Positions 1 through 6,430 of a stretch of DNA of 12,548 bases are shown here, one piece after another. The stretch is from an uncultured Oscillospiraceae bacterium (GTDB taxonomy: Bacteria > Bacillota > Clostridia > Oscillospirales > Acutalibacteraceae). The notes under the pieces were generated by a model, which had not been told where the DNA came from, did no database searches, and was given only the letters and a program-made list of their open reading frames with translations. Both the position numbers and the translations under genes were made by a program. Numbering within the stretch: the stretch's first letter is position 1; every line of letters begins with the position of its first letter. Where the stretch lies: contig USHL01000020.1 in the NCBI GenBank assembly GCA_900554525.1, positions 1 to 12,548 on the forward strand, in the 5' to 3' direction.

Positions 1-402
1 CAGCCTCAGATTAGCCTCCGTCAGCCGCTGCTTGGCATAGCTGTCCCCTTCCGAAATCTTTACCGCAAGCTCTACCTCCTCGTCGGTCGTAAGCAGCGGA
101 ACGCGGCCTATTTCGCGCAGATACACCTTTACCGGGTCGTCGAGATTCATGCTGTCAAAATTGAGATCGTCGTCGAGATGGTCTACGTCCATCTCCTCAA
201 GCTTAAGCTCATCATCGGTCGGCTCATCGTCAAAGTCAATATCCAGCGTAGGCGGCTCGGAAAAGAGCTCGTCCGGATCTTCGGGAGCATTTTCTATATC
301 GTCTAGCGTAAGCTCCTTATCATCTTCAAGCTCGAAAAGCTCAGCATTCTGTTTTTCGGTTTTATTCATATTGATATCCTTTTCTTTATTATTCTTTTCC
401 AT
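1..402 (-). CDS. rpoD: RNA polymerase primary sigma factor, N-terminal part (cut by window edge)
   Basis: The first 134 codons of the housekeeping sigma factor (SigA/RpoD), which directs RNA polymerase to -35/-10 promoters; the rest lies beyond the left edge. Residues about 85-134 are a textbook sigma region 1.2: DDPVKVYLREIGRVPLL, then an acidic helix and the start of region 2 (LTEANLRL). Residues 1-84 are strongly acidic (many D/E runs) and I do not see the usual region 1.1 helices that B. subtilis SigA has before this point. Start chosen at ATG 402, five bases after the dnaG stop, with an AAAGGGAA ribosome site inside the dnaG 3' end; an in-frame ATG lies 11 codons later. The tight spacing after dnaG supports one transcript dgt-dnaG-rpoD. 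Confidence 0.93.
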   Translation of the reverse strand, partial: MEKNNKEKDINMNKTEKQNAELFELEDDKELTLDDIENAPEDPDELFSEPPTLDIDFDDEPTDDELKLEEMDVDHLDDDLNFDSMNLDDPVKVYLREIGRVPLLTTDEEVELAVKISEGDSYAKQRLTEANLRL

Positions 403-406
403 AAAT

Positions 407-2194
407 TCAGTTCCCTTTCGTTTTATTGGCGATTATATCCTTAAGCCCCTGAGCCCAGTCCTCAACCGACTTTTCGGCGGCTTTCGGCGCATTCAGCAGC
501 ATATCCTCTTCTAATATTACCTTAATGCAATCTTTTAATACAATTTCGGCGTTTTTCCCCGCTTTATCGCCGTTTTGCAGAGAAACAAGATATCCGAGCT
601 CAGCCGGCAGAAGCTTTACGGCAAAAACTGAAATATCGAGCGACGCGCCGCGATCGAGCGTTTCGATAATAATTTCATAAATACGGCGGTTAAGGGATGT
701 TATCAGCTTTTCGGGAGGCAGCTTTTCTTTAGCATATCCGTAAAAATCCGGATTTTTCAAAAGCACCGCGATAAGCGTTTCCTCCGCCGCCACACCTTTC
801 GGAGATTTTCGGCGTTCGGGATTTATATCGTCTTTTGTAAATTTGGGGCGAATTATCTCGCTTATTTCCTTTTTCTGCTTATAGCGCGAATTTTTATGCC
901 GCAGCTCTTCTACCTTGGCGGTCAGCGCAGTGCGTGAAACCCCGTACTTTTCCGAAAGACGGCCGATATAAATATCCCTTGTCATAATATCGTCCGCCCC
1001 GGCGATAACCTCTGCGGCAAGGCTGAGATATTTAAGTCTGCCGTCCTCCGTTTCAAGCGGCAGCCCCTGCGCCGCTGTAAGCAGCTTATATTCTATGTCA
1101 CTTACCGCGCCCTCCAGAAGCGCCGAAAACCGCTCGGGACCGTTTTTCTTTATAAATTCGTCCGGGTCCTTTCCGTCGGGAATGACCACAACACGTACCG
1201 AAAGTCCGCTGTTTTCAAGCAGCTGAGACGCTCTTTTTACTGCCTTCTGCCCCGCCGCGTCGGCATCAAGCATCAAAACGATTTCCTTAGTGTACCTTGC
1301 CAGAAGGTTTGCCTGCTCAGAAGTAAAGGAGGTGCCAAGCGGAGCCACCGCGTTTTCAAAGCCTGCCTGATGCAGGGATATTACATCCATATTCCCCTCG
1401 ACCAGTATAACCTGTTCGGAGCATACGTTTTTCGCAAAGTTTATCCCGAAAAGATTTTCGCTCTTTTTGTAAACCGGCGTGTCGGAGGTATTGACATACT
1501 TTCCGCCCTGCTTGTCCTCTCCCGGCATCGCGCGGCCGCTGAAGCCGATTATATTCCCGCGTATGTTTATTATCGGGAACATCACACGCTTTCTGAAACG
1601 GTCGTAATATCTGCCGCGCTCGGTTTTACCTATCACATTGGCTGCATACATATCGTTCAGCGTAAAGCCTTTGGCTTTTAAATGACCTATGAGCGCGTCC
1701 CACGAGTCAGGCGCGGCGCCCAACCCGAAATGCCTTATCGTTTTAAGCGTAAGCCCGCGCCCGGTCAGATAATCAAGCGCCCATTTTCCGTTCGGCGACA
1801 TCAAAAAGGAATGGAAGAATCTCGCTGCCTCACGGTTAATGCTGTATATGGTATTTTTAAGCTTCTGCATCGAATCGTCATAGCCGTCCTGCGGGAGCGT
1901 TACTCCCGAACGCTCGGCCAAAAGCTTAACCGATTCGATATAATCAAGGTTTTCAATAAGTCCGGTAAAGGTAAAAACATCTCCGCCGACACCGCAGCCG
2001 AAGCAGTAAAAGGAACCGTTCTCGGGATAAACCGTAAAGGACGGAGTTTTTTCACTGTGAAACGGGCAAAGCCCGACCAGATTCTTTCCGCGTCTTTTCA
2101 AATTAACATATGCGGAAACCGCAGATTCTATGTCGTTCCGGTATTTGATTTCATTAATTATGTCATCCGGTATCAAGGCAAAGCCCCCTTTCAT
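407..2194 (-). CDS. dnaG: DNA primase
   Basis: DnaG makes the RNA primers for lagging-strand synthesis and works with the replicative helicase. All family parts are visible in a 595-residue protein of normal length. The N-terminal CHC2 zinc finger has C43, H46, C64 and C67 (CPFH and CFGCG). The RNA polymerase core and TOPRIM fold follow, with the EGNMD glutamate near residue 266 and the DADAAG acidic pair near 310-312. After about residue 455 a helical helicase-binding domain begins (AAEETLIAVLLKNPDF). Start choice is open: ATG 2194 has GGAG at seven bases, but TTG 2176 has a better AAAGGGGG site at seven bases and gives MIPDDI, closer to how the family usually begins. It lies 15 bases after dgt and five before rpoD, so co-transcription is likely. 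Confidence 0.97.
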   Translation of the reverse strand: MKGGFALIPDDIINEIKYRNDIESAVSAYVNLKRRGKNLVGLCPFHSEKTPSFTVYPENGSFYCFGCGVGGDVFTFTGLIENLDYIESVKLLAERSGVTLPQDGYDDSMQKLKNTIYSINREAARFFHSFLMSPNGKWALDYLTGRGLTLKTIRHFGLGAAPDSWDALIGHLKAKGFTLNDMYAANVIGKTERGRYYDRFRKRVMFPIINIRGNIIGFSGRAMPGEDKQGGKYVNTSDTPVYKKSENLFGINFAKNVCSEQVILVEGNMDVISLHQAGFENAVAPLGTSFTSEQANLLARYTKEIVLMLDADAAGQKAVKRASQLLENSGLSVRVVVIPDGKDPDEFIKKNGPERFSALLEGAVSDIEYKLLTAAQGLPLETEDGRLKYLSLAAEVIAGADDIMTRDIYIGRLSEKYGVSRTALTAKVEELRHKNSRYKQKKEISEIIRPKFTKDDINPERRKSPKGVAAEETLIAVLLKNPDFYGYAKEKLPPEKLITSLNRRIYEIIIETLDRGASLDISVFAVKLLPAELGYLVSLQNGDKAGKNAEIVLKDCIKVILEEDMLLNAPKAAEKSVEDWAQGLKDIIANKTKGN

Positions 2195-2209
2195 ATTAAT
2201 ACTCCGATG

Positions 2210-3208
2210 TTATATCGGCCAAGCCTTCGGAATGTAAATATCAGAATAGACGGTAATAGCGTAATGGTCTGTCATTCCCGCGATATAGTCGGTGACAGCG
2301 CGCTCCGCTCCCTCATCTTCGGCGATAGCGGTATATTCCTTCGACATTTTTTCTATGTGCTTTAAAAAATATTCGTAAAGTCCCGATACTATTCCCATTA
2401 CCTTGGATTCCTCAGACTTCGCAGTAGGATTGAGATATACGCTTTCATAAAGAAAACCGTGCAGCTTATCGTAGTATTTAAGCGTTTCAGAATCCATAAC
2501 AATGTCGTCACCGCTGTTTTTCACCACCGAAGAAACCAGCGCCGATATCCGTTTCGACTTGGTATCCCCTAACGCTCGGTGTATATCCTCCGGCAGCTCG
2601 CTTTCCGAAATTATGCCGCCGCGTACCGCGTCGTCTATATCGTGATTGATATAGGCTATCCTGTCGGCTGTACGGACTATCCTGCCCTCCAATGTATGCG
2701 CCTGTTCGCCGCATGTATGATGCAGTATACCGTCCAGAACCTCATATGTAAGATTCAGCCCGTTTCCCTGTTTTTCCAGCTTTTCACATACCCTCACGCT
2801 CTGCTCATAATGGGTGAAGCCTGAGGCATTAAGCTGCGCGAGCGCACGCTCGCCCGCATGGCCGAAAGGGGTATGCCCCAAATCATGCCCTAAAGCCACA
2901 GCCTCGGTCAGGTCCTCGTTCAGCCGCAGTGCCCGGGCGATGGTACGCGCTATCTGCGCCACCTCAAGCGTATGGGTAAGGCGGGTACGGTAATGGTCGG
3001 ATTCAGGCGCCAGAAAAACCTGCGTTTTATGCTTAAGTCTCCTAAACGCCTTGCAGTGTATAACCCTGTCGCGGTCACGCTGATAGCAGGTGCGCAGCTC
3101 ACATTCCACCTCCGGCACTCTGCGGCCCTTGGTTTCGGCGCTGAACGCAGCTCTGTCACAAAGTATCAGTCTTTCATTACGTTCACTTATAAGCCTGGGA
3201 ATATCCAC
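2210..3208 (-). CDS. dgt: dGTPase-like deoxynucleoside triphosphate triphosphohydrolase (HD superfamily)
   Basis: A 332-residue HD-domain enzyme of the dGTP triphosphohydrolase-like family, which hydrolyses dNTPs to the nucleoside and tripolyphosphate and so shapes dNTP pools. The family signature is clear: CKAFRRLKHKTQVF at about 52-65, RTRLTHTLEVAQIAR with metal-ligand H79, and the HD dyad H108-D109 within ALGHDLGHTPFGHAGE. RIAYINHDIDDAV later supplies a further metal ligand. The start is GTG 3208, preceded by AAAGGGG at about nine bases; no upstream ATG fits better. It is the first gene of the dgt-dnaG-rpoD block, an order common in Clostridia. The substrate preference within the family cannot be read from sequence. 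I found no convincing minus-strand promoter in 3210-3300. Confidence 0.93.
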   Translation of the reverse strand: MDIPRLISERNERLILCDRAAFSAETKGRRVPEVECELRTCYQRDRDRVIHCKAFRRLKHKTQVFLAPESDHYRTRLTHTLEVAQIARTIARALRLNEDLTEAVALGHDLGHTPFGHAGERALAQLNASGFTHYEQSVRVCEKLEKQGNGLNLTYEVLDGILHHTCGEQAHTLEGRIVRTADRIAYINHDIDDAVRGGIISESELPEDIHRALGDTKSKRISALVSSVVKNSGDDIVMDSETLKYYDKLHGFLYESVYLNPTAKSEESKVMGIVSGLYEYFLKHIEKMSKEYTAIAEDEGAERAVTDYIAGMTDHYAITVYSDIYIPKAWPI

Positions 3209-3300
3209 AGCAGTCCGCCCCTTTCCGACAAAACTTCCCTTTATCTTATTTATTAGTCAAAAAAGCTGTAATTCCTTTAAAATTCAAAAATTTTTTAATA

Positions 3301-3329
3301 TTGACTCAAAAAGCGTATAATGATAAAAT
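3301..3329 (+). promoter_or_regulatory. SigA promoter of cysK
   Basis: A -35 box TTGACT (3301-3306) and a -10 box TAAAAT (3324-3329) are separated by exactly 17 bases. The -10 carries the extended TGa element just upstream (3321-3323). Transcription would start near 3336, giving a leader of only about 23 bases before the cysK ATG. There is no room for a riboswitch or T-box, so any sulfur control would need a DNA-binding repressor. Confidence 0.75.
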
Positions 3330-3358
3330 AAATAACAATGACAATAAGGAGAAGCAAT

Positions 3359-4291
3359 ATGGCAAAAATATATTCTTCAGTGGATGAGCTTATCGGCTCA
3401 ACTCCGCTTTTACGTCTCGGCAATATAGAAAAAAAGCTCGGATTAAAGGCACGGTTAACCGCCAAACTCGAATACCTCAATCCTGCCGGCTCGGTCAAGG
3501 ACCGTGTTGCCAAAGCTATGCTCGATGACGCAGAGCAAAAAGGCATTCTCACCAAGGATTCGGTGATAATTGAACCCACCTCCGGCAATACCGGGATAGG
3601 CCTCGCGTCTGTGGCGGCCGCGCGCGGCTACCGTCTGATAATCGTGATGCCAGATACTATGTCGGTCGAGCGCCGCAGGCTTATGGCCGCTTACGGTGCC
3701 GAATTAGTTCTAACCGACGGAGCCAAAGGTATGTCTGGAGCAATCAGCAAGGCCGAAGAGTTAAAAAAAGAAATACCCAACAGCTTCATTGCCGGACAGT
3801 TTGTAAACCCCGCCAATCCCAAAGCGCATTTTGAAACCACCGGGCCCGAAATTTTCAAAGATACCGACGGACTTGTTGATATTTTTGTCGCAGGGGTAGG
3901 CACCGGCGGCACTGTAACAGGTGTAGGTCAATACCTCAAATCCAAAAATCCCAATATACAAATCATTGCGGCAGAGCCCGCAGGCTCTGCTGTGCTTTCA
4001 GGTGAGACGGCAGGTCCGCATAAGCTGCAGGGCATCGGTGCAGGCTTTATTCCCGAAGTGCTCGACACGAATATTTACGATGAAATCATAAAAGTTACGG
4101 ACGACGACGCATTTTCCGCCGCCCGCATGCTCGGCAAGACCGAGGGCGTACTGGTCGGAATTTCCTCCGGCGCGGCGCTCTGGGCTGCAGAGCAGATAGC
4201 TGCTCGTCCTGAAAACGAAGGCAAGCTGATAGTGGTCCTTTTGCCGGATACCGGCGACCGCTATCTTTCAACATCGCTTTTCTCTGAATAA
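3359..4291 (+). CDS. cysK: Cysteine synthase (O-acetylserine sulfhydrylase)
   Basis: A PLP enzyme that makes L-cysteine from O-acetylserine and sulfide, 310 residues. The catalytic lysine K47 sits in NPAGSVKDR, the substrate loop is TSGNTG (74-79), the PLP-phosphate loop is GTGGT (181-185), and GISSGAA near 267-273 supplies the serine that contacts the PLP ring nitrogen. Start chosen at ATG 3359 because AAGGAG (3346-3351) lies seven bases upstream and the protein then begins MAKIYSSVDELIG, typical of the family. The in-frame ATG at 3338 has no ribosome site. The gene is divergent from dgt, has its own promoter and is followed by a hairpin, so it is probably monocistronic. A CysM or cystathionine beta-synthase-like role is less likely from the compact length. 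Confidence 0.95.
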   Translation: MAKIYSSVDELIGSTPLLRLGNIEKKLGLKARLTAKLEYLNPAGSVKDRVAKAMLDDAEQKGILTKDSVIIEPTSGNTGIGLASVAAARGYRLIIVMPDTMSVERRRLMAAYGAELVLTDGAKGMSGAISKAEELKKEIPNSFIAGQFVNPANPKAHFETTGPEIFKDTDGLVDIFVAGVGTGGTVTGVGQYLKSKNPNIQIIAAEPAGSAVLSGETAGPHKLQGIGAGFIPEVLDTNIYDEIIKVTDDDAFSAARMLGKTEGVLVGISSGAALWAAEQIAARPENEGKLIVVLLPDTGDRYLSTSLFSE

Positions 4292-4294
4292 TAT

Positions 4295-4338
4295 AACAAA
4301 TCTCTGCCGTAAACTTCGCTTTGCGGCAGAAATTTGTT
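4295..4338 (+). terminator. Long hairpin after cysK, probable terminator
   Basis: AACAAATCTCTGCCG (4295-4309) pairs with CGGCAGAAATTTGTT (4324-4338) with one mismatch. The stem extends inward by a T-G pair and AAA/TTT to a six-base loop. It starts three bases after the cysK stop. No T-run follows, so it may act as a 3' stability hairpin or a weak terminator. Confidence 0.55.
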
Positions 4339-4350
4339 ATCAAACAGCTA

Positions 4351-4379
4351 TTGACAAAGACCTCCATATAGGCTATAAT
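4351..4379 (+). promoter_or_regulatory. Perfect consensus SigA promoter upstream of tRNA-Pro region
   Basis: TTGACA (4351-4356), a 17-base spacer and TATAAT (4374-4379): both boxes match consensus fully, as expected for a stable-RNA promoter. The predicted start near 4386 lies about 50 bases before the truncated tRNA-Pro. No comparable promoter is visible just before the complete tRNA-Pro at 4631. Confidence 0.85.
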
Positions 4380-4436
4380 TACAAATTATCGGACAGCATA
4401 ATAATCCGTGTGAATGTAAACAAAATTCAATAAAAT

Positions 4437-4474
4437 CGGGGTGTAGCGCAGTTGGTAGCGCGCCAGTTTTGGGA
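4437..4474 (+). pseudogene. 5' half of a tRNA-Pro(TGG) gene
   Basis: These 38 bases fold as the 5' half of a tRNA-Pro. They contain acceptor strand CGGGGTG, a D arm GCGC-AGTTGGTA-GCGC, anticodon-stem strand CCAGT and loop TTTGGGA with anticodon TGG. The next bases (GACCG) cannot pair with CCAGT, and no T arm or 3' acceptor strand follows. The similarity ends at the anticodon loop, a common crossover site for integrases. A consensus promoter lies upstream and a terminator-like hairpin directly downstream, so the fragment is probably still transcribed. Confidence 0.75.
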
Positions 4475-4480
4475 GACCGA

Positions 4481-4503
4481 CCTGATTCATTCAGGACTTT
4501 TTT
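4481..4503 (+). terminator. Short hairpin plus T6 after the half tRNA
   Basis: CCTGA (4481-4485) and TCAGG (4491-4495) close a five-base loop, and six Ts follow at 4498-4503. The stem is short, but hairpin plus T-run is the intrinsic terminator pattern. It would end a transcript of roughly 115 bases starting from the 4351 promoter. Confidence 0.5.
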
Positions 4504-4630
4504 CTAAAACCTCAAACACTCCTTTAACACTGCGGATTTTCGGCTTGTGGGATTTCCGAAAAAAACCGTCAAAAACAGCAACGACCACATAGTATCCCAC
4601 AGACGTTGAAAATACCACAAAATTGAATAT

Positions 4631-4709
4631 CGGGATGTGGCGAAGTTTGGTATCGCGCTCGCTTTGGGAGCGAGAGATTTCGCAGGTTCGAATCCTGTCA
4701 TCCCGACCA
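4631..4709 (+). tRNA. tRNA-Pro (anticodon TGG)
   Basis: A complete cloverleaf: acceptor CGGGATG/CATCCCG, D arm GCGA/TCGC, anticodon arm CTCGC-TTTGGGA-GCGAG with anticodon TGG, T arm GCAGG-TTCGAAT-CCTGT, discriminator A, and an encoded CCA. C1-G72 and A73 fit proline tRNA. The variable loop is seven bases (AGATTTC), two longer than usual. A strong terminator follows within two bases. I see no clear promoter in the 150 bases upstream, so transcription may depend on read-through of the weak hairpin at 4481. Confidence 0.95.
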
Positions 4710-4710
4710 T

Positions 4711-4763
4711 ACAGAGTGTTTTTATAGTAACCGAGAGGTTTTGTAAGAACACTCTGTTTTTTT
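4711..4763 (+). terminator. Intrinsic terminator of tRNA-Pro
   Basis: ACAGAGTGTT (4711-4720) pairs perfectly with AACACTCTGT (4748-4757), and a run of seven Ts (4757-4763) follows. The loop is 27 bases. It sits directly after the tRNA CCA end. Confidence 0.85.
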
Positions 4764-4831
4764 ATTTTCACATTCTCGTTTCCGATACAATTACTTCTCT
4801 TTCTAAAAAGTAATCCTTTTAGATGTTTTCC
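4764..4831. other. Gap between tRNA-Pro terminator and recombinase remnant
   Basis: An AT-rich stretch without a gene. A seven-base inverted repeat, ATTACTT (4790-4796) and AAGTAAT (4808-4814), lies just beyond the recombinase stop codon. It may be a weak terminator for that gene or part of an element end. Large serine recombinase genes often lie at the tip of their element, so an attachment junction is plausible here but I cannot place one. Confidence 0.35.
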
Positions 4832-5559
4832 TTAAACTGCTGCTGTTTCAGGTGCGGTGGCAGGCAAATATGTAACCTCCACACCTTTTCTTGTTTTCAT
4901 TGTTATATCGGGTTCAGGAATCGGTACATCATCAGGGATTTGAATCGCTCCGATACAGTTATAATAGATTACAAGTTTCTGAGTTTTTACTCCGTCTATT
5001 TTTTCTGTATGATGCACCTCAATATGCTCTATCAACTCAGTTAACATACGGGGAGTCAATTTCTTGACCCGCGTGTATTTCCTTACAGCCTCAACGAATT
5101 TCTCGGTTGATGACGCTTTGCCTGAAAGCTCGTCAAGTATATTATTAATTCGGGTGAGCCTCTCGCGGACCTCTTTTTGTTCGTTATCATAACTGATCGA
5201 CATTCTTTGGAATCTTTCATCGGAAATTTTCCCCGACAAATTATCCTCATAAAGTCTCTCAAATATGCGATCGAGTTCCTTATCCCTTGCCATAAGCGCT
5301 CTGACTTCGCTTTGATATGCGTTAATCTGCGACTGCATTGCCTCTTTGGATAATTCACTGACCACTTTAACGAATTCGTCTTCATATTGACAGGCAAAGC
5401 GTGTAAGCCGCCTGATTTCTGCTAAAACCACCTGCTCTAAAAAATCCACTCGAACATAGTGAGTTTTAAAGCAATCCTTTAATTTGCCTTGGTTATAACC
5501 GGGACAGTTGAAAAAGCCTACATTCTGATCATTCGAATGATAGCAAGGCGGCAGGTTAT
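4832..5559 (-). pseudogene. Large serine recombinase, C-terminal remnant
   Basis: About 240 residues of the C-terminal half of a large serine recombinase of the TndX/TnpX type found on clostridial integrative elements. Visible parts are the second half of the zinc ribbon (FNCPGYNQGKLKDC), then HYVRVDFLEQVVL. A long coiled-coil stretch holds LYEDNLSGKISDERFQRM, and the C-terminal DUF4368-like end reads LTPRMLTELIEHIEVH. The catalytic N-terminal resolvase domain and the first CxxC of the ribbon are missing: homology stops where a group II intron begins on the opposite strand. An open frame reaches TTG 5566, but those codons are intron. The missing part is not found on the far side of the intron, so the gene cannot make an active enzyme. 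Confidence 0.88.
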
Positions 5560-6015
5560 GTGTCAAACACCTGTCATCGACCGTGCTAACCCGTGAGAGA
5601 AATCAAAATCGGGAACAAACGCATGCCGGAAAAGGCACAAGTCAACAAGCCATCATGTTGCGACTAAGAAGTGCCAGATGAAAGGTTGTGTATGAGGATA
5701 AAAGCGAAACTGCTTGAACAATAGTCAGAGGGGTTTTATCGTTGACCTCGGCGGAAAGATGGTTACAAACGCCGTGCGAGCCGTGATGAATGTGGAGTTT
5801 AGGGATACACACTCATTGACACACCGGCTCGACCAACCGTAATAAACGGTAAATGACGCAAGTTGTATCCGACAACACAACAAGCTATGTTGCGAATAGT
5901 CTAAACGGAGATTGCCTAAACCAAAGTGCCGTATATCGGCTATTACCGTAGGGTATGAAAATTTGGCAAGGTAACGGAGTTTCCGTAGTAGTCTGAGGAC
6001 GGGAAAGCCGTCTAC

Positions 6016-6162
6016 ATGGCGAAGGGAAACAACCTAAATCAGGAAGAAAAAGAGCTGCTCTATACAATGAGGGATTTAGGTACAAACCTTTCCCCTCTAA
6101 ACGTGAACAGATTGACAATTTTCCGAAATTTGAAAACTATAGCCGCCCAAATACATTGGTGA
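6016..6162 (+). pseudogene. Probable N-terminal tip of the intron reverse transcriptase
   Basis: ATG 6016 lies where such introns usually start their maturase, just after the conserved domain III sequence. It opens MAKGNNLNQEEKELL and stops at 6162. After about 15 codons the sequence seems to change to the C-terminal end of the same protein in a different frame, so this frame is only a stub. The assignment rests on position in the intron more than on protein similarity. Confidence 0.4.
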
Positions 6163-6353
6163 AAAGGCTGATAGATGGTCGTTGCGAACTATGTGGCGCA
6201 CAAACAAAGGATGTTTGTGTACATCAGGTAAAGAAACTAAAAGAACTGAGCGGTACGAAACGATGGGAACAAGTTATGATGGCTAAGAAACGCAAAACCC
6301 TTGTATTATGCGCGGATTGCCACCAAAAATTGCATGATGGACTTTATGATTAA
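6060..6353 (+). pseudogene. C-terminal HNH-endonuclease end of group II intron maturase
   Basis: The frame open from about 6060 to the stop at 6353 encodes the last ~95 residues of a group II intron-encoded protein: a basic stretch ending NTLVKRLIDG, then the HNH zinc module CELC (from 6186), VHQVKKLKEL, WEQVMMAKKRKTLVLC, and CADCHQKLH. The family normally has HH where this copy has HQ, so the nuclease may be weakened. The reverse transcriptase and maturase X domains are absent. The N-terminal stub at 6016 is in another frame, consistent with an internal deletion joining the two ends near 6055-6070. TTG 6156 could start a 65-residue HNH peptide, but it has no good ribosome site. Confidence 0.8.
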
Positions 6354-6430
6354 TCAATGGGTGGAGAGCCGGATACATCGAGAGGTGTAAGTCCGGTTCG
6401 GGGGCGAGTACTGAAAAACCTACAACAGTA

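Noticed and set aside
149..514. Serine-rich plus-strand open frame
   Set aside because: It is the antisense of the acidic rpoD start and the dnaG end; low complexity mirrors Asp/Glu codons.
1370..2365. Plus-strand open frames opposite dnaG and dgt
   Set aside because: No recognisable protein features, and the minus-strand genes have full conserved motifs.
3316..3321. TATAAT as the cysK -10 box
   Set aside because: Only nine bases follow TTGACT; TAAAAT at 3324 gives the proper 17-base spacing and an extended TGa.
4487..4771. Minus-strand open frames with GMTGFEPAKS or DRIRTCEISRSQ
   Set aside because: These peptides are the well-known spurious translation of the antisense of tRNA genes; they lie over tRNA-Pro 4631-4709.
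4790..4814. ATTACTT/AAGTAAT inverted repeat as the recombinase attachment site
   Set aside because: Too short and no second copy found in the window; listed only as part of the gap.
5885..6118. Minus-strand 77-residue open frame
   Set aside because: Lies over conserved group II intron ribozyme sequence; no ribosome site or protein similarity.
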